Counted from the stretch's first letter, positions 7,040 through 16,322 are shown. The stretch: DNA of 22,362 bases from JBDSTZ01 sp039927975 (GCA_039927975.1 JBDSTZ010000234.1:1-22362); one strand, 5' to 3'. Program-made: numbers and translations. The notes: generated by a model from the sequence alone, not told the origin.

Positions 7040-8935
7040 CTAGTTGGAGCCGACGCTGAACGCCCGTCCCTCGTAACTGCCCTGGAACAAGTACAGCGGT
7101 TTGCCGATCAGCTGGCGCACGGATTCCTCGAATTCGCGGTAGGTCGCGTTGTTGCGCTCATACGCGGTCGGCAGCTTGTCGCGCACCACCCGCGCGCCGC
7201 CGTTGCCGACGACGTCGGAAGCATTGTTGTAGCTCGACAGGACCACCGCCGCCAGGCGCGCGCCCGGCGCCAGGCTCAGGCGCCAGTTGACGCGCTCATA
7301 GGAACTGAGCACCAGCACGATCGGCTTGCTGGCGGCCTGGACCCGCACATCGATCGTGCCGCCGCCCTGGGCGTTGGCGCCGGGGCTGGGGCGGGGCGGC
7401 TGGTAGACGCCGATCGCCTCGACCTGGACGTCGCTGCCCATGCCGGCAAACACAGGCTTGGTGACGTCGTCGGGGCGCGGTTTGCGCGCGGTCAGCTCGG
7501 GCAGGCCGACGAAGCCGGCGGCGTTGCCCGCGCGCGACAAGGCGAACGGATCGCGCGCGCGGGCGTCGGAGCCGCCCTCTTCCTCGCGCTTGAAGATGTC
7601 GAGTTTGCGCGCGTTGGCCTGTTCGACCACCTTGGCGATCTGCGTGCTCAGCGGCACCGCGTCGCCGGCCGCCAGCGTATCGAGCAGCGCGATTTTGGTT
7701 TCCGAGATCGTGGCCAGGCGCTTGAGCACCGGAATATAAATGATCCGTTCCGACAGCAGTGCGCCGGTGTCGACCGGGGCCATGGTCTGGTCCTTGATCG
7801 ACAGCAGGTAGTTGGCCATTTTGCCGGCCTCGGTCGGCGCCTTGACCAGCATCTTGTCCGGGTCGGGCGTGGCGATGACGTTGATCAGGCGCATCGGTTC
7901 GAGCGGCGTTTTTTCCTGGGCGAAGCTGGCCAGCGTGGTGACCGTGAGATCGCGGCCGGCCTCGACGAAATAGCGCTGGTCGGCGTTCAGCGCGCCATTG
8001 CCGGTCCGCCAGGCCAGGCCGTTGCTTGGTTTTTCTTCGAGCAGCGCGATGCTCGCGTTCTGGCCGCTGCGTTTGAGCTCGAACTTGCTGACGGTGCGGT
8101 ACGTGGCCGAGATGAATTGGGTTTCATCGTCGTTGATGGCGATCACCGGCGACTCGATGCCGGAAAGCTCGGGCGCCGGCGACTCCTTGCCGTTGGCGAA
8201 GTCGATCAGCATCACCTTGCCGCCTTCGTTGACATACAGCGCCGCCGACTTGCCGAGCCAGTGGAAGCGCGCCAGCGACACCTGCGGCAGCGACAGCAGC
8301 ACGGCGCCGTCCTCCGTCTGGCGCACGCTGAGCCGGCCATCCTGCGCGACGACTTGAAGGCGGCCGTTGGCCGACAAGGCGCCCGGCTGCTGGTTCGAGA
8401 GCGGCTCGGCGTAAATCTGCTTGCCGCCGTCGAGCTCGAGGAGCGCGAGGCCGGCCTGGGTGCGAAACACGCCGACACCGGCGTGGGAGGCGAAGATGGC
8501 TTCGTAGATATTGCCGGGCGCGACGATGAACTTCGGCGCGACCGCCGGCACCGGCCGCAAGGGTCCATCGGCCAGCACCACGCCGATCATCCGCAGGCCG
8601 ATCCATTTGCCGATGACGGCGTCCTGCTCGGCGAAGCAGGCGTGGTCGCCCAGTTGCGCGGCGGTGGCGGCCACCGAGGTCCAGCGCGAGGGCGCGAAAC
8701 CTTTCGCGCAGGTGAGCGCGCGCAGCTTGAGGATGCGCGCCAGGTCGGTCTCGGCCGCCTTGCGCGCGTCCTTCGGCAGGCGCGCCATCAACGCGAGCTT
8801 GCGCAGGTTGACTTCCTGCGCGAGCGGCACGGCGGCGTTGATCTTGTCTTCCGGGTCCATCAGCACACCGTCGCAGCCGCCGAGCGCGAGCAGCGTGGCG
8901 AGCATCAGCGTGGGGAAGAGGCGAAGGCGGCGCAT
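7040..8935 (-). CDS. Uncharacterised lipoprotein upstream of the caspase fusion
   Basis: This 631-residue protein starts with a lipoprotein signal peptide; the lipobox LGGC ends at Cys21. The ATG at 8935 is chosen because it gives this signal and follows AGGAAA; an in-frame codon at 9028 would bury the signal behind 31 residues. The middle part (about 150-400) has repeated beta-strand segments such as GRLQVVAQDGRLSVRQ and GKVMLIDFANGKE, consistent with a beta-propeller-like fold. Residues 495-631 form a separate C-terminal domain with IGVYQPP, a Gly-rich DVRVQAASKPIVLVLSSYE stretch, NWRLSLAPGARLAAVVLSSY and a C-terminal YLFQGSYEGRAFSV. I have a vague memory of similar segments in other uncharacterised proteins but cannot name the family. 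Its position 41 bases before the deacetylase-caspase gene suggests a shared envelope function, possibly anchoring or sensing. Confidence 0.8.
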   Translation of the reverse strand: MRRLRLFPTLMLATLLALGGCDGVLMDPEDKINAAVPLAQEVNLRKLALMARLPKDARKAAETDLARILKLRALTCAKGFAPSRWTSVAATAAQLGDHACFAEQDAVIGKWIGLRMIGVVLADGPLRPVPAVAPKFIVAPGNIYEAIFASHAGVGVFRTQAGLALLELDGGKQIYAEPLSNQQPGALSANGRLQVVAQDGRLSVRQTEDGAVLLSLPQVSLARFHWLGKSAALYVNEGGKVMLIDFANGKESPAPELSGIESPVIAINDDETQFISATYRTVSKFELKRSGQNASIALLEEKPSNGLAWRTGNGALNADQRYFVEAGRDLTVTTLASFAQEKTPLEPMRLINVIATPDPDKMLVKAPTEAGKMANYLLSIKDQTMAPVDTGALLSERIIYIPVLKRLATISETKIALLDTLAAGDAVPLSTQIAKVVEQANARKLDIFKREEEGGSDARARDPFALSRAGNAAGFVGLPELTARKPRPDDVTKPVFAGMGSDVQVEAIGVYQPPRPSPGANAQGGGTIDVRVQAASKPIVLVLSSYERVNWRLSLAPGARLAAVVLSSYNNASDVVGNGGARVVRDKLPTAYERNNATYREFEESVRQLIGKPLYLFQGSYEGRAFSVGSN

Positions 8936-9161
8936 AAGGTGTTTCCTGTTTGCAATATAATCCCCTATGATAGCCGGATTTCGGCGATGACAAGATGTGG
9001 TTATGCAAAGATTTCCAGCCGAGAACACGGCGGACCCGGCGCGTCATCACCCTTGTGGTTCCCGACGCGGCAGCGCAGACATTCATGTTGTCTTATGTTG
9101 AATATTTCTGCATATTATCAATTGGCCGACTGGACAGGCCCAACGCAGTGCAGGACGCTCG
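8936..9161. promoter_or_regulatory. Divergent promoter region between lipoprotein and membrane protein genes
   Basis: This 226-base AT-richer gap separates two divergent genes. For the plus-strand gene a weak promoter can be drawn as TTGTCT (9088-9093) and TATTAT (9113-9118) with a long 19-base spacer. For the minus-strand lipoprotein a TATATT-like -10 lies near 8950-8960, which would leave a short leader. Both are by-eye proposals. Confidence 0.4.
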
Positions 9162-11381
9162 ATGACCGCTTTTCTCTTTTTGCAGAAGTTTGACGACGGC
9201 GCGCCGGCGGCCATGCCCTTCCAGGAGGTGATGAAGATTTTTTCACGGGTGGGCAAGGCGGGCAGCGGGCGCGGCGATATCGAATTCACCCTGCCGCCCG
9301 ACACCCTCGCGGCCGGCTGCACGGTGGTGGGCGATCCCGCCAGCGGCGCCCTCTGCATCGGCTTCGAGCGGCCGCGCTTCGACGCCGGCCTGCGCGCGCT
9401 GGTGTGGGAATGCATGGAACGGCTTGGCTGCGCGGTGTTCGACGATACGCTCGACACCGCCTGCACGCTGCACGGCGGCGGCGCGGCGCTGCCACCGGCC
9501 ATGCTGCTGGCCTGCGCCACCGGGGCGCGCCAGGCCGGCAGCGCGCAACAGCTGTGGCCGGCGGAATTCGAACCGGCCGTGGACGGGCCCGCGCGGCCGG
9601 CGCTGGCTTACCGCAATCCGAACGCGCTGGGCCCGAATTTTCAATTGTTCGACCATGGAGACCTCGCCAGGCACGAACTGTACATCGAACTGGGACTGCA
9701 CCCGGCGGCCTGCAATCCAGGCACCCTGCGCGTGCTGCGCAATCTCGAAGCGCGGGTCGACAGCGCGCTGGCGGGCAACCCCGGCTATGCGGTGTTGTAC
9801 CGCTTTCCACATCAGGAAACCCCGCTCGCGCTGCTCGAATCGGCGCGGGTGGCCGCCTCGACGCAAGGCGCGACGATCATCAGCGCGCCGCCAGGCACAC
9901 CGCCGCCGCAGCCGCGCTTCATTGCCGATCGCGGCATTTACGACAGCGAAGCGGCGCAGTCGCAACGCTTCGTTCGGCTGGCGCGCGACACGTACCAGCT
10001 CGAACTCGACGGCGGCCTGGCCAGCGTGGACACGGTCGACGGCCTGCTCGACTCGCTGCACGCAGCGTACCGCGTTGAGCGCGAGGCGGCCGGCGAGCCA
10101 TTCTCCAGCAAGGTCGCCACCACCTGGGCGAAGATGGCCGGCGCCTACCTGGGCACGGTGATCCGCAAGCAGATCGGCGCGCAGTGGGGCTATGTGGCGC
10201 GCGGCCAGCAGCGGATTCTGGCGCTGCGCACGCACACGGGACGGATCTGCTGTCCGCATCACCTGGTGCTCGACCACATCATCAACGGCGGGGCCAGCCA
10301 TATCGGCGCCTTTGTCGGGCGCCTGCTCACCAGCGACCTGTCGGCCACGCCCCGGCGCGAGGACCTGGTGTGCCTGATTCCCAAATTTTGCAAGCTGATG
10401 CAGGACAGCGCGGGTGAATTGCCGCTGCACGAACAGCTCTCGCCCGAACGCTTCGATTTCAGCCTGGCCTCGCTGGCGCGGCTGGACCAGTATCTGGCGC
10501 TGGTGCGCGGCCAGGGCGACGGGCTGAGCGACCAACAGCGCCGCAAAGTGGTGCGCGCGGCCGGCGCCTATCTGGGCGAGACGGTGCGCGGCAATACGGC
10601 CGATCCGGCGCGCTGGCAATGGGTGGCTTACGACGATTTTGCGCGGCTCGACCCCGGGTTTGCGGCGCGGCGCCCGCGCGCGCTCGGCTTCATGGCTTTT
10701 CTCGACAGCGCCGAGCACACCGCGTATCCGCTGGCGCATGTGGAGGAGTTGCTGAACGGCGCGAACGTCGATTCGGCGATCGACTTTGCGCGCCAGCTGA
10801 CCGGCCAGAGCGCGCCACCAGCGCAGGAGGAGACTGCGCAGACGGCGCAGGCGGAAACGGCGCGCACGGCGCCGGCGCAGACCACCCCGACGGCGCCGGC
10901 GTCCGGCTTGGCGGACGTGTCGTCGCCACCACCAAGCTTCGCCGTCCCCGCGCCCTCGCTAACGGCGGACGACGAGGCGCAAGCGGAAACGCTGCGCATC
11001 GAGCGCCAGGTCGACGCCGCCGGCAAGATCCTGCGCGTGCTGCCGCAGATACTCACGGTGGTGCTGCTGGCGTTTGTCGTCAACTGGACGCTGAACGAGC
11101 TGGCGCGGTTTTCGCAGATTAACAAACCGCTGTATGGCGCCTGGCTGCTGACGCCCTACCTGGCGATGGCCTGGGCTTGCTGGCGCACCGATCGTACCTT
11201 CCTGCGCCAGAGCGCGGTGCTGTGCGCCAGCCTGTTGCTGGCATTTTTCGCCAGCGCCACCTTCGGCGTCAATCTGCCCGCCAAGCCGGGGCCGCCCCAC
11301 GCCAGCGTGCTGTTGTGGGTGCCGCTGGTACAGGTGTGCTTCGTTGGCCTCTGGATGCGTGCGCTCAACCGGGAGTGGTGA
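9162..11381 (+). CDS. Uncharacterised membrane protein with duplicated AGAYLG domain
   Basis: This 739-residue protein has a long N-terminal soluble part, a Thr/Ala/Pro-rich linker (about 549-600) and four predicted C-terminal membrane segments (about 624-646, 655-672, 684-703, 714-733). I do not recognise a named family. The soluble part contains two related segments: KMAGAYLGTVIRKQ with GYVARG and a downstream GRICCPHHLVLDHIINGG (about 318-378), and RAAGAYLGETVRGN with WVAYDDF and a downstream HVEELLNGANVDSA (about 465-540). The AGAYLGE motif occurs in several unnamed bacterial families. With no signal peptide and all membrane segments at the end, the bulk is probably cytoplasmic. The ATG at 9162 follows AGGA at a 7-8-base distance. 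It diverges from the lipoprotein gene and is followed by the secreted TPR protein. Confidence 0.75.
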   Translation: MTAFLFLQKFDDGAPAAMPFQEVMKIFSRVGKAGSGRGDIEFTLPPDTLAAGCTVVGDPASGALCIGFERPRFDAGLRALVWECMERLGCAVFDDTLDTACTLHGGGAALPPAMLLACATGARQAGSAQQLWPAEFEPAVDGPARPALAYRNPNALGPNFQLFDHGDLARHELYIELGLHPAACNPGTLRVLRNLEARVDSALAGNPGYAVLYRFPHQETPLALLESARVAASTQGATIISAPPGTPPPQPRFIADRGIYDSEAAQSQRFVRLARDTYQLELDGGLASVDTVDGLLDSLHAAYRVEREAAGEPFSSKVATTWAKMAGAYLGTVIRKQIGAQWGYVARGQQRILALRTHTGRICCPHHLVLDHIINGGASHIGAFVGRLLTSDLSATPRREDLVCLIPKFCKLMQDSAGELPLHEQLSPERFDFSLASLARLDQYLALVRGQGDGLSDQQRRKVVRAAGAYLGETVRGNTADPARWQWVAYDDFARLDPGFAARRPRALGFMAFLDSAEHTAYPLAHVEELLNGANVDSAIDFARQLTGQSAPPAQEETAQTAQAETARTAPAQTTPTAPASGLADVSSPPPSFAVPAPSLTADDEAQAETLRIERQVDAAGKILRVLPQILTVVLLAFVVNWTLNELARFSQINKPLYGAWLLTPYLAMAWACWRTDRTFLRQSAVLCASLLLAFFASATFGVNLPAKPGPPHASVLLWVPLVQVCFVGLWMRALNREW

Positions 11382-11623
11382 ACTCGCGCCCATGCCGCGG
11401 CTTCGTCCACGCCAGCGGCGCCTTCTTGCTTGACCACCCCTGAGCCAGCACGTATTGCTCGCTCTGGGAATGCGCGCCGATCTGGCGTTTCTTGCAAGCG
11501 CATGCTAGTGTGCATGCTGTTCTATTACTACAAAATACATTTGCAACAGCGCGCGACCTGACATCGGATGCAGGTCGGCGGCCACGATGCCCGCTTCGGC
11601 GGCATCCTCACACAAGGACATGC
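11382..11623 (+). promoter_or_regulatory. Intergenic leader of the secreted TPR protein
   Basis: This 242-base gap holds no gene. Two GCATGC palindromes lie 12 bases apart (11500-11505 and 11512-11517), followed by an AT-rich stretch (about 11519-11545) that could hold a promoter. No terminator for the upstream gene is visible. The palindromes could be a regulator site, but nothing identifies it. Confidence 0.35.
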
Positions 11624-13444
11624 ATGCGTAAGGGATTGATCAAGGCGAGCCTGGTGGCAGCTTGCGGACTGAGCGTCGCGGCGGGCGCGCACGCCCAGCA
11701 GGAAGCGCAAACGCCAGTCAGCCAGACGGTGGAAGTGAAGGGCATGAAGGACGCCTCGCGCTGGTTTCGCGCGGAAAGCCAGCATTTCGTCGTCTACTCC
11801 GACACCCGCCACGAGGACGTCTTCCAGCTGTTGAACAACTTGGAAAAGCTCGACTACCTGTTGCGCATTTTCACGAAGGATTACAACACGGGACGGGGCA
11901 GCCAGCAAAAGATCGCGCTGTACTATCACGACCGGATGGGGAGTTTCCAGCAGATTACCGGCAGTGCCTCCGACGAAGTGGTCGGCCTCTACAACAGTTG
12001 CGGCGCCGGCGTGCAGGGATTCGGCGTGCATCTGGAGCGCATCGGGAATCTCACCAATGAGGAGCTGGGCAAGACGCCGCTCAACAACAGCCTGTCTTAC
12101 CTGTTCGAGGCCTACACCCGTCACTTCCTGTACCGCAATACCGACATCCGCTCGCCCTCCTCGTTCATCGACGGCTTCGCGCAGTATTTCTCGAGCGTGC
12201 GGTTTTCCGACAGCCAGCTGACGCTGGGCCGGGTGCCGACCAATCTGGGCAAGTATTTCCGCTTCATCGACAACGGCCGCAGCCAGAGCCTGGGTTACAA
12301 GGAGGTGTTCGAGCCTGACGACGGCTCGGGCGACGGCTATCTCAACGAATCGCTGAAACGGCTCGAATTCCTCAGCAAATCGTGGCTGTTGACCCACTAC
12401 ATGCTGTCGACCGACGTGAACCTGGGCCGCAAGGACAAGTACCTGGAACTGGTGTATCAGGACGTGCCCGCCAGCAAAGCCTTCGAGACCGCGTTCGGCC
12501 TGACGCCGGCGCAGATTGACGAGATGATGTGGCGCTACCGTATTAAAGGCAACCGCGTGGTGCAGGTCGATTTGCCGACCCTGCCGACCGCGAAGGTCAG
12601 CTATGAAACCTTGCCGGCATCGGTGACCGACTACATCCTGGCCGACGGCACCTTGAAATCCTGCCCCGATCGCAAGACCGGCGAGGCGCTGCTGCGCACG
12701 CTGAGCCAGCGCGCCGGCGGCGTGCCGAACAACGATATGGCCAGGCTGACCGTGAGCCGCGCCCAGATCGACTGGGGCAATCCGGCCGACGCGCTGCCGG
12801 CGCTGACCGATATCACGCGGAAGGCCGCGAACAACGCCGAGGCCCATTACCTGCTCGGCCTTGCCAATCTGCGCCTGGCCGAGCGCGGCAACGACGCGGG
12901 CTCGGCCGGCTACGCGCAGGCGGCCAAGCGCAGCCTGGCGCGCGCGCGCAGCTTGAATCCCCGGTCGGCGCAGGCGGCGTACGCTACCTACCTGGCGGAA
13001 ATCCGCGGCAACGACAAGCCTGACGAAGCGGTGCTGAAAAACGCCATCGCGGCCTGGAGCAATGCCCACGAAGTGAACACTTACGCACGCGCTGCCGCGC
13101 TGAGCTACGCGCTGCTCGGACGCGCGACGGAGGCCGACAATGCGCTGGCGGTGATCGCGCACAATACGCGCGACGCCGCCATGGCGGCCTGGGCGAAGAG
13201 CTGGCAAGGCCGGCTGCGCAGCGGGGTCGGCCGCGCGGAAGTGCTGGCGGAAATGCGGCGCGAACCGGACAAGGCCACGGCCTTCAAGGAGTGGACCGTC
13301 GCGACGGCCGACCTGATTCGCAACGCCGAATACAACGCCGGGATGGAAGATGCGCGCGGGTATCTCAATTCGCAGCGGATGAGCGACCCGACCGGGGCGA
13401 ATGGGGTGAGCCCGAGCACGCTGTCGATCTGGCCGAAGCAATAG
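11624..13444 (+). CDS. Secreted TPR protein with degenerate peptidase-MA-like domain
   Basis: This 606-residue protein has a Sec signal peptide with likely cleavage after AHA at residue 24. The ATG at 11624 follows AAGGA and opens directly on the signal; the frame extends upstream to 11492 but that part is not signal-like. Residues 46-85 (WFRAESQHFVVYSDTRHEDV) begin a domain like DUF1570/peptidase-MA proteins. In those I recall a zinc motif of the form HEYAHHF followed by W(Y/F)xxGFAEYF. Here the matching place is FEAYTRHFLYRN (161-172) followed by FIDGFAQYFSSV (181-192), so the HExxH residues are replaced. The C-terminal part (about 395-560) has alanine-rich helical pairs typical of TPRs. 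It is likely periplasmic or extracellular, either as a non-catalytic scaffold or with altered activity. A terminator follows 42 bases after the stop. Confidence 0.78.
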   Translation: MRKGLIKASLVAACGLSVAAGAHAQQEAQTPVSQTVEVKGMKDASRWFRAESQHFVVYSDTRHEDVFQLLNNLEKLDYLLRIFTKDYNTGRGSQQKIALYYHDRMGSFQQITGSASDEVVGLYNSCGAGVQGFGVHLERIGNLTNEELGKTPLNNSLSYLFEAYTRHFLYRNTDIRSPSSFIDGFAQYFSSVRFSDSQLTLGRVPTNLGKYFRFIDNGRSQSLGYKEVFEPDDGSGDGYLNESLKRLEFLSKSWLLTHYMLSTDVNLGRKDKYLELVYQDVPASKAFETAFGLTPAQIDEMMWRYRIKGNRVVQVDLPTLPTAKVSYETLPASVTDYILADGTLKSCPDRKTGEALLRTLSQRAGGVPNNDMARLTVSRAQIDWGNPADALPALTDITRKAANNAEAHYLLGLANLRLAERGNDAGSAGYAQAAKRSLARARSLNPRSAQAAYATYLAEIRGNDKPDEAVLKNAIAAWSNAHEVNTYARAAALSYALLGRATEADNALAVIAHNTRDAAMAAWAKSWQGRLRSGVGRAEVLAEMRREPDKATAFKEWTVATADLIRNAEYNAGMEDARGYLNSQRMSDPTGANGVSPSTLSIWPKQ

Positions 13445-13485
13445 CGTCACTATCGCGGCCCTGCTCGCCAGGGCGACGAAAGTAG

Positions 13486-13519
13486 AAAAAGCCCGCAAGG
13501 TCACATTGCGGGCTTTTTT
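13486..13519. terminator. Bidirectional rho-independent terminator
   Basis: AAAAAGCCCGCAA (13486-13498) pairs with TTGCGGGCTTTTT (13506-13518) around a 7-base loop. T tracts lie on both strands. It sits between the convergent secreted TPR protein gene (plus) and the GH2 gene (minus) and probably serves both. Confidence 0.9.
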
Positions 13520-13572
13520 CATTGGGCATTTACCGCGCCGGTGACAGCGCCATCGACAGCGGTATCACCACC

Positions 13573-16065
13573 TCACGGCTTGTCGGCTTTCGGCTCCGCT
13601 TTCGGCGCCGCAGTAACGGCCACCTCGGGCAGTTGGGCGAAGGCCTTCACAGGAATCGTCAGCGCGGCCGGCTTGAGGCCCGGGGCGGTGGCGCGCACCT
13701 CGAGCGTGCCGCTGGCATCGCGATTGCTCTGCACGAGCAGTTGCGCCAAGCCATTGAACAGCCTGCGCGTCCTGCCCTTCTCGTCCTCATGCGAGTTCGG
13801 GTCGCCATTGCCATGGCCGATCGCCTTGCCGGCGCCAGCGATTTCGAAAGTCACCTCGTCCTGCGCCAGCGGCACCGCCCTGCCCTGCGCGTCGAGCGCG
13901 CGCACCGTGATCGGCATGGCGTCGCGGCCATCGCCGGCCAGCGCGGCGCGGTCCGGCACCAGCTCCAGCGTAACTGCGTCGCCGCTCGTCTCGACGCTGG
14001 TGCGCGCGACTTCCTTGCCGCCGCTGTAGCCGATTGCTTCCAGCTTGCCGGCCGCGTAGGCCACCTTGAAGTCGTTCATGCGGTAGTTGTCGGTCTTCTG
14101 CTCGCCGATCTCGCGGCCATTGAGCAGCAGCTTGACGCGCTCGGTGTTGGCCATCACGCGTACCACGATCTCCTGGCCTTCCTTGCCGGCCCAGTTCCAG
14201 TGCGGGTCGACGTAAATCAGCGGGCGGTCCTTGATCCACTGGACCTGGTGGATGTAGTAGGACGCCTTCGGAAAGCCGTTCAGGTCCATGATGCCGAAGA
14301 AGGAGCTGACCGAGGGCCACGAGGCGTACGGCCACGACTCGCCGTGATAATCGAAGCCGGTCCAGACGAAGCCGCCGGCGACGAAGTCGCGCGTGCCGAT
14401 CGCCTGCCAGGCGTCGCGGTGGGTAGCGCCCCAGACTGGGTGCTCGACGTCGTAGCTGCTTTCGATGTGGCGCGCCTTGTCGGTGGCGTATTCGCCGCGC
14501 GTCATGAAGGCCGAGGTGTCTTCCGAACTGGTGAACGGCTTGTCGGGATAGGCGGCGTGGTACTTGTCGTACTCGGGGATCTGGTAGTTGGCGCCGACCA
14601 CGTCGACCGCGTGCGACACGTTCAAGGGCGTCAGCAAACCGTTGCTCATGGCGGCGGTGGTGGGACGCGTGCCGTCGAGCGCCTTGGCCACGGCGACCAT
14701 GCGGCGCGCCATTTCGTAGCCGGCCTCGGTGGCCTGCATCGGCTCCTCGTTGAACACCGACCACAGGATCACCGACGGGTGGTGGCGGTCGCGCTTGAGC
14801 ATCCATTCGAACTGCGCCATGTAATCGGGCGAGGGATTGAAGTTGCGGTTCTCGGCCATCACCAGGAAGCCCATGCGGTCGGCCATGTCCAGCACTTCGG
14901 AGGCGATGGCGTTGTGCGAGAAGCGGATCGCGTTGACGCCCACTTCCTTCAGGCGGCGCAGGCGGTATTCCCAGATCGCGTCGGGCACGGCGACGCCGAC
15001 GCCGGCGTGGTCCTGGTGCAGGCAGACGCCCTGCAGCTTGACGTGCTCGCCGTTGAGGAAGAAGCCCTTGGCAGCGTCGAAACGCAGCGTGCGAAAGCCG
15101 GTGTCGAGCGCGATGCGGTCAACCACGCGGCCACCTTGCCGCACGGTGGCGGTGAGGCGGTAGAGGGTGGTCTTGTCGAGCGACCAGAGGGCCGGCCGGC
15201 GTACCGTCAAGGGCAGCGAGGCGGTCACCTGGGTGAGCACCGGCACCTCGATCGCGCTGCTGCGGCGCGCCACCTGCTTGCCGTCCGGGCCGGTGAGCAC
15301 GACCTCGACGTCGACGCGCGAGGCTTGCTTGCCGTCGTTGCTCAGGGTGACCGCAGCCGGGATGTCCCAGCTGTCGGCCTTGCCCGGGCGCGGCGTCACG
15401 CGCACGCCGTCGGGCACGATGTGGACGGCATCGGTCTTGACCAGCCAGGCGTGGCGGTACATGCCGGCGCCTTCGTACCACCAGCCTTCCATGGCGTTGG
15501 CGTCGACGCGGATCGCGATCACGTTGGGTGTCTTGTCGCCGTACTGGAGGTAGGGCGTGATGTCGATGCGGATCTCGTTGTAGCCGGACCAGTTGTGATT
15601 GACCAGATTGCCGTTCACCCAGACCGTGGCGTGGGTGGCGATGGCGCCCAGTTCAAGTTCGACATGGCGGCCACGGTCGCTCTCGGGCACGGCCAGGTAG
15701 CGCCGGTACCAGCCGATGCCGCGCTGGCGAAAGCCCTGCGCCATGTTGGCCTTGGGGTCGAACGGCTGCTCGATCTGCCAGTCGTGCGGCAGGTCGAGCT
15801 TGCGCCAGGCCGTGTCGTCGAACTTGACGGCGGCGGCGCCCGAGGCCAGGCCGGCCTTGGTGGCGTAATAAGTCTCGTCCTGGGTGGCCGGGACGTGGAA
15901 GGGAATGTCGCCGAGCTGGAACAGCCAGCCGCGGTCGAGCGAGAGGCGTTCGCGCCCGCCGTCGGCGTGGGCGTGGGCCGGCAGGAACAGCAGGCCGGCG
16001 AACACGGCGAACAGATAGCGGCCAACACATCGCCGTCTGATCAGGGACATCACATTCAGGGTCAT
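13573..16065 (-). CDS. Secreted GH2 beta-galactosidase-type glycosidase
   Basis: This is an 830-residue retaining glycosidase that would release terminal beta-galactose (or a related sugar) from plant or other polysaccharide fragments outside the cytoplasm. The signal peptide ends after AHA at about residue 34. Order of domains: sugar-binding jelly roll (about 40-205; DLPHDW, GIGWYRR, TVWVNG), immunoglobulin-like domain (about 210-325), TIM barrel (about 330-600), then a DUF4982-type domain (WNWAGKEGQE, VKLLLNGREIG) and a C-terminal Ig/invasin-like domain. The acid/base is Glu440 in VFNEEP and the nucleophile is Glu514 in TSSED. The ATG at 16065 has GGAG nine bases upstream; 16101 and 16050 are alternatives. 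GH2 enzymes also include beta-glucuronidases and mannosidases, so the exact sugar is not fixed. Lac-family control is plausible but no operator is visible just upstream. Confidence 0.9.
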   Translation of the reverse strand: MTLNVMSLIRRRCVGRYLFAVFAGLLFLPAHAHADGGRERLSLDRGWLFQLGDIPFHVPATQDETYYATKAGLASGAAAVKFDDTAWRKLDLPHDWQIEQPFDPKANMAQGFRQRGIGWYRRYLAVPESDRGRHVELELGAIATHATVWVNGNLVNHNWSGYNEIRIDITPYLQYGDKTPNVIAIRVDANAMEGWWYEGAGMYRHAWLVKTDAVHIVPDGVRVTPRPGKADSWDIPAAVTLSNDGKQASRVDVEVVLTGPDGKQVARRSSAIEVPVLTQVTASLPLTVRRPALWSLDKTTLYRLTATVRQGGRVVDRIALDTGFRTLRFDAAKGFFLNGEHVKLQGVCLHQDHAGVGVAVPDAIWEYRLRRLKEVGVNAIRFSHNAIASEVLDMADRMGFLVMAENRNFNPSPDYMAQFEWMLKRDRHHPSVILWSVFNEEPMQATEAGYEMARRMVAVAKALDGTRPTTAAMSNGLLTPLNVSHAVDVVGANYQIPEYDKYHAAYPDKPFTSSEDTSAFMTRGEYATDKARHIESSYDVEHPVWGATHRDAWQAIGTRDFVAGGFVWTGFDYHGESWPYASWPSVSSFFGIMDLNGFPKASYYIHQVQWIKDRPLIYVDPHWNWAGKEGQEIVVRVMANTERVKLLLNGREIGEQKTDNYRMNDFKVAYAAGKLEAIGYSGGKEVARTSVETSGDAVTLELVPDRAALAGDGRDAMPITVRALDAQGRAVPLAQDEVTFEIAGAGKAIGHGNGDPNSHEDEKGRTRRLFNGLAQLLVQSNRDASGTLEVRATAPGLKPAALTIPVKAFAQLPEVAVTAAPKAEPKADKP

Positions 16066-16127
16066 CTCGTTTTTCTCCAAAATAGTTATGGGCGCTGTCA
16101 TCGTCCTCGCGCTCTCGTCAGGTCAAC

Positions 16128-16150
16128 AAAAAAAGGCAGCCGTAGCTGCC
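16128..16150 (-). terminator. Rho-independent terminator upstream of GH2
   Basis: On the minus strand GGCAGC and GCTGCC form a perfect 6-bp stem with a TACG tetraloop (16150-16135), followed by seven Ts (16134-16128). It would stop transcription from the Tn3-like gene before it enters the GH2 gene, so GH2 must have its own promoter in 16066-16127; none with a good consensus is visible. Confidence 0.85.
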
Positions 16151-16322
16151 GAAACCGCCATGACAGCGGAGGAGAGAACGTGCTTTGCGCGGTTTTCGGG
16201 CGATCGCCAAAACGTCGAGGACGGCCCGCCAGCGGCCATCCCGTTGCGCGCAATGTACGGCACGCGCGGCGCAAAATCCAATTGCTTTTCTCGGCCAGTC
16301 GATCCCGTTTCCAGTGATAGGC

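Noticed and set aside
7037..9193. 718-residue plus-strand frame
   Set aside because: It is a shadow of the lipoprotein gene; the lipoprotein signal and ribosome binding site on the other strand decide.
9243..10739. 498-residue minus-strand frame
   Set aside because: It is antisense to the membrane protein gene and Arg/Ala/Gln-rich without motifs.
13522..16317. 931-residue plus-strand frame
   Set aside because: It is antisense to GH2, whose catalytic motifs and signal peptide are clear.
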